DNA of 64,000 nucleotides from the NCBI RefSeq assembly GCF_900113375.1, contig NZ_FOPC01000004.1, forward strand, positions 248,001 through 312,000. Reading direction: 5' to 3'. Each line of letters starts with the position of its first letter. Position 1 is the stretch's first letter. Position numbers and translations under genes: made by a program. The DNA is from Algoriphagus hitonicola (lineage in GTDB: Bacteria; Bacteroidota; Bacteroidia; Cytophagales; Cyclobacteriaceae). The notes below the pieces were generated by a model, which saw only the letters and a list, made by a program, of their open reading frames with translations, ran no database searches and had not been told where the DNA came from. Shown piece by piece: positions 62,311 to 64,000 of the stretch.

Positions 62311-63138
62311 TTATTGCTGTTCCTCAAGGGTGACAGCATCCACTTGGGTGATTTCTCCCTCTTCGACTACGACTCCGTCAATGGTCACCGGGACATATCC
62401 TTCTTCTGGCGTAATGAGTAGTGAATACGTTCCTGGCTCTAGTCCTTGGATTTTGAAGTTTCCGTCCGTATCCGTAAAAGTGGTAACTACTTCTCCATCA
62501 ACTGTGGTAGAAACTGAAATAGGTTGCGCTTCTAAAGGCAAAACTTGCCCCATGATTCCGGCTGTCTCTTGCATGTATGCTCTAAGAACGGGTTTCAAAA
62601 TAACATTTCCAGAATTTCCGGCAACTACAATGGACTTAGCGACATCAAAATCAATCACCAAATCATAGGAATTACCTGCTTCAATTTCTTCATATAGTTT
62701 AATTTTTAGACCGCTTTGCTGGGCGCTTGGCGTTTTCAGAGGGAATTCCTCACCATCTTTGACCACATAATTGTTTTCTCCGAGGATCAATCTCAATTGC
62801 TGAATAGAACCTGCTTCCAGGTTCGCATCCCCGAGCAATTGAGAATTGTTTCCCGTCAGATCCAGCAGGTTGATCATCTGACTTCCATTTTCATAAGGAA
62901 TTTCTTCCCAAGCGGACTCATCATCCCCGTCTTCCTCATCGGCTAGGTCAATTTCTCCGGCTTTGACTCGTAGGGCGAGAACCTCGACCCAAACTTCATC
63001 AAAATCGCCCGGAGCATCGACTAGGTAAAAATTCACACGGGCTTGACCTTCCTCCAGGCTGGGCGAATCATTGAAATCACAGGAAAAAGAAACGGCCGCA
63101 ATCAGGGCAGTCATCAAATAAGAAATGTACTTCTTCAT
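62311..63138 (-). CDS. DUF4382 lipoprotein, paralogue of the downstream gene
   Basis: A 275-residue lipoprotein (signal ending AAVSFSCDFND) with DUF4382 (ARVNFYLVDAPGDFDEVWVE), an acidic insert (DLADEEDGDDESAWEE) and a C-terminal carboxypeptidase-regulatory-like domain (GNFKIQGLEPGTYSLLITP). Same domain order as the neighbour at 61417-62229, indicating a tandem duplication, but it has its own terminator so the two are separable units. Ligand and role unknown. Confidence 0.88.
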   Translation of the reverse strand: MKKYISYLMTALIAAVSFSCDFNDSPSLEEGQARVNFYLVDAPGDFDEVWVEVLALRVKAGEIDLADEEDGDDESAWEEIPYENGSQMINLLDLTGNNSQLLGDANLEAGSIQQLRLILGENNYVVKDGEEFPLKTPSAQQSGLKIKLYEEIEAGNSYDLVIDFDVAKSIVVAGNSGNVILKPVLRAYMQETAGIMGQVLPLEAQPISVSTTVDGEVVTTFTDTDGNFKIQGLEPGTYSLLITPEEGYVPVTIDGVVVEEGEITQVDAVTLEEQQ

Positions 63139-63238
63139 AACAGTTTTGGTTTAGTGCGGAGATTACATTTTCAAGCACCGTGCCAGAATCTTATTCGCAC
63201 ATTCAAGGCTTTGTATAAATCCCTTCTTATTTTTGGGC

Positions 63239-64000
63239 ATGATGAAATGGGACAGACTCCTCGCCAGAGGAAGATTTGGAGATACTCCGGGATTTATAGC
63301 CACGCAAGCGGCACGCAGTGAATTTGAAGTCGATTACGATCGAATCATCTTTTCGGCTCCATTTCGTAACCTTCAAGATAAGACACAAGTATTTCCTCTC
63401 CCGGAGCAGGCTTTTGTTCACACTCGTTTGACGCATAGTCTGGAGGTTTCTTCAGTGGGTCGCTCGCTCGGAAAAGCTGCGGGTACTTTCTTATTGGAAA
63501 AATATCCCAATCTGGAAAAAACCGGAATTTCTTCTTCTGAAATCGGAAGTATTGTAGCCGCAGCTGCTTTGACTCACGACATCGGAAATCCTCCCTTTGG
63601 ACATGCCGGAGAAGAGGCGATCTCAGATTTTTTTAAATTCCACCCTTCGGGAAAAGTCTGGGAATCTCATGTACGGCCCGAGCAATGGATCGACCTTTGC
63701 AACTTTGAAGGAAATGCTCAGGGTTTCCGAATGTTGGTTTCCAAGCAATTTGGGCTCAAATTGACTTATGCTACGCTTGCGGCTTTCACCAAATATCCAC
63801 GACCCAGCATGATCAGTCATCGGGATGTCGCTCGGAGAAGTCAGAAAAAGTTTGGTTTTTTTATCAATCAACTTGCGGATTTTGAGCAACTCTGTTCTTT
63901 TTTGGGAATCGACCAATCCAGTGAGGAATGCTGGTACCGTCATCCGCTGGCTTTTTTAGTCGAGGCTGCTGATGACATCTGCTACAGCATTATTGATTTG
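63239..64000 (+). CDS. dgt: Deoxyguanosinetriphosphate triphosphohydrolase (dGTPase), N-terminal part
   Basis: HD-domain phosphohydrolase that releases tripolyphosphate from dGTP or related dNTPs. The ATG at 63239 (a second ATG follows at once) opens 254 codons to the window edge. It shows SAPFRNLQDKTQVFPL, FVHTRLTHSLEVSSVG (first metal histidine), ALTHDIGNPPFGHAGEE (HD pair) and ICYSIIDL. The C-terminus lies outside the window. It is divergent from the DUF4382 gene, with 100 bases between starts. Confidence 0.93.
   Translation, partial: MMKWDRLLARGRFGDTPGFIATQAARSEFEVDYDRIIFSAPFRNLQDKTQVFPLPEQAFVHTRLTHSLEVSSVGRSLGKAAGTFLLEKYPNLEKTGISSSEIGSIVAAAALTHDIGNPPFGHAGEEAISDFFKFHPSGKVWESHVRPEQWIDLCNFEGNAQGFRMLVSKQFGLKLTYATLAAFTKYPRPSMISHRDVARRSQKKFGFFINQLADFEQLCSFLGIDQSSEECWYRHPLAFLVEAADDICYSIIDL

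Noticed and set aside
1-64000. CRISPR arrays, tRNA or rRNA genes
   Set aside because: No regularly spaced repeats, no tRNA-like T-arm/acceptor patterns and no rRNA stretches were noticed by eye; a covariance-model scan would be decisive.

Overview
The window looks like chromosome from a member of the Bacteroidota, most probably the Cytophagales (Algoriphagus/Cyclobacteriaceae type). This rests on a SusC/SusD pair, TonB-linked receptors, a type IX secretion (T9SS) sorting domain, DUF4270 and DUF4382 lipoproteins, a CrtD-like carotenoid desaturase, a bacterial PcrB-type prenylglyceryl phosphate synthase, promoter -7 boxes of the TAnnTTTG type, and starts without clear Shine-Dalgarno sequences. 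The genus is inference; no rRNA is present to fix it. No tRNA, rRNA, CRISPR array, prophage or complete insertion sequence was seen.

Region by region. 1-10 kb: the 5' end of a TonB-dependent receptor, a divergent GH29 alpha-L-fucosidase lipoprotein, a Tat-exported two-gene GMC dehydrogenase (subunit 3 plus FAD subunit), a small MITE-like element, a DoxX protein, glycyl-tRNA synthetase, a cluster of palindromic repeats, a GH43 lipoprotein gene broken by an in-frame TAG, and an orphan lipoprotein. 10-20 kb: carotenoid desaturase, a DUF433/DUF5615 toxin-antitoxin-like pair, recX, tpiA-prmA and a small membrane protein, then recJ, a 35-codon small ORF, lptB and a GH3-type adenylating enzyme, a CsaA-like tRNA-binding protein and a HisA paralogue with an altered active site.

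20.5-33.3 kb: one long minus-strand operon, susC-susD-VCBS/ASPIC lipoprotein-FGE-like protein-Gfo/Idh oxidoreductase-sugar isomerase-like TIM barrel-YCF48-like lipoprotein. It contains no glycoside hydrolase and encodes two Tat-exported sugar redox/isomerase-type enzymes. With the GMC dehydrogenase pair at 3-5.3 kb it suggests oxidative (possibly 3-keto) processing of glycosides in the periplasm. This is a hypothesis, and the most interesting one in the window.

33.5-50 kb: a haem-c lipoprotein divergent from a large T9SS-exported beta-propeller/PKD protein, a GNAT acetyltransferase, prfA, a Kazal-domain lipoprotein, the glmS-DUF4270-truncated GT5 group facing panC-panD-flippase-like-metallopeptidase, an acyl-CoA dehydrogenase, an AraC regulator, and a PcrB/holin-X membrane group. 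50-64 kb: a YkgJ cysteine-cluster protein, LOG-family protein plus lytic transglycosylase, guaB with a 5' leader hairpin, a kynurenine pathway operon (3-hydroxyanthranilate dioxygenase, kynureninase, kynurenine monooxygenase, nitroreductase), a dipeptidase pair, fRMsr-ribD-DUF4382 genes, and the start of a dGTPase.
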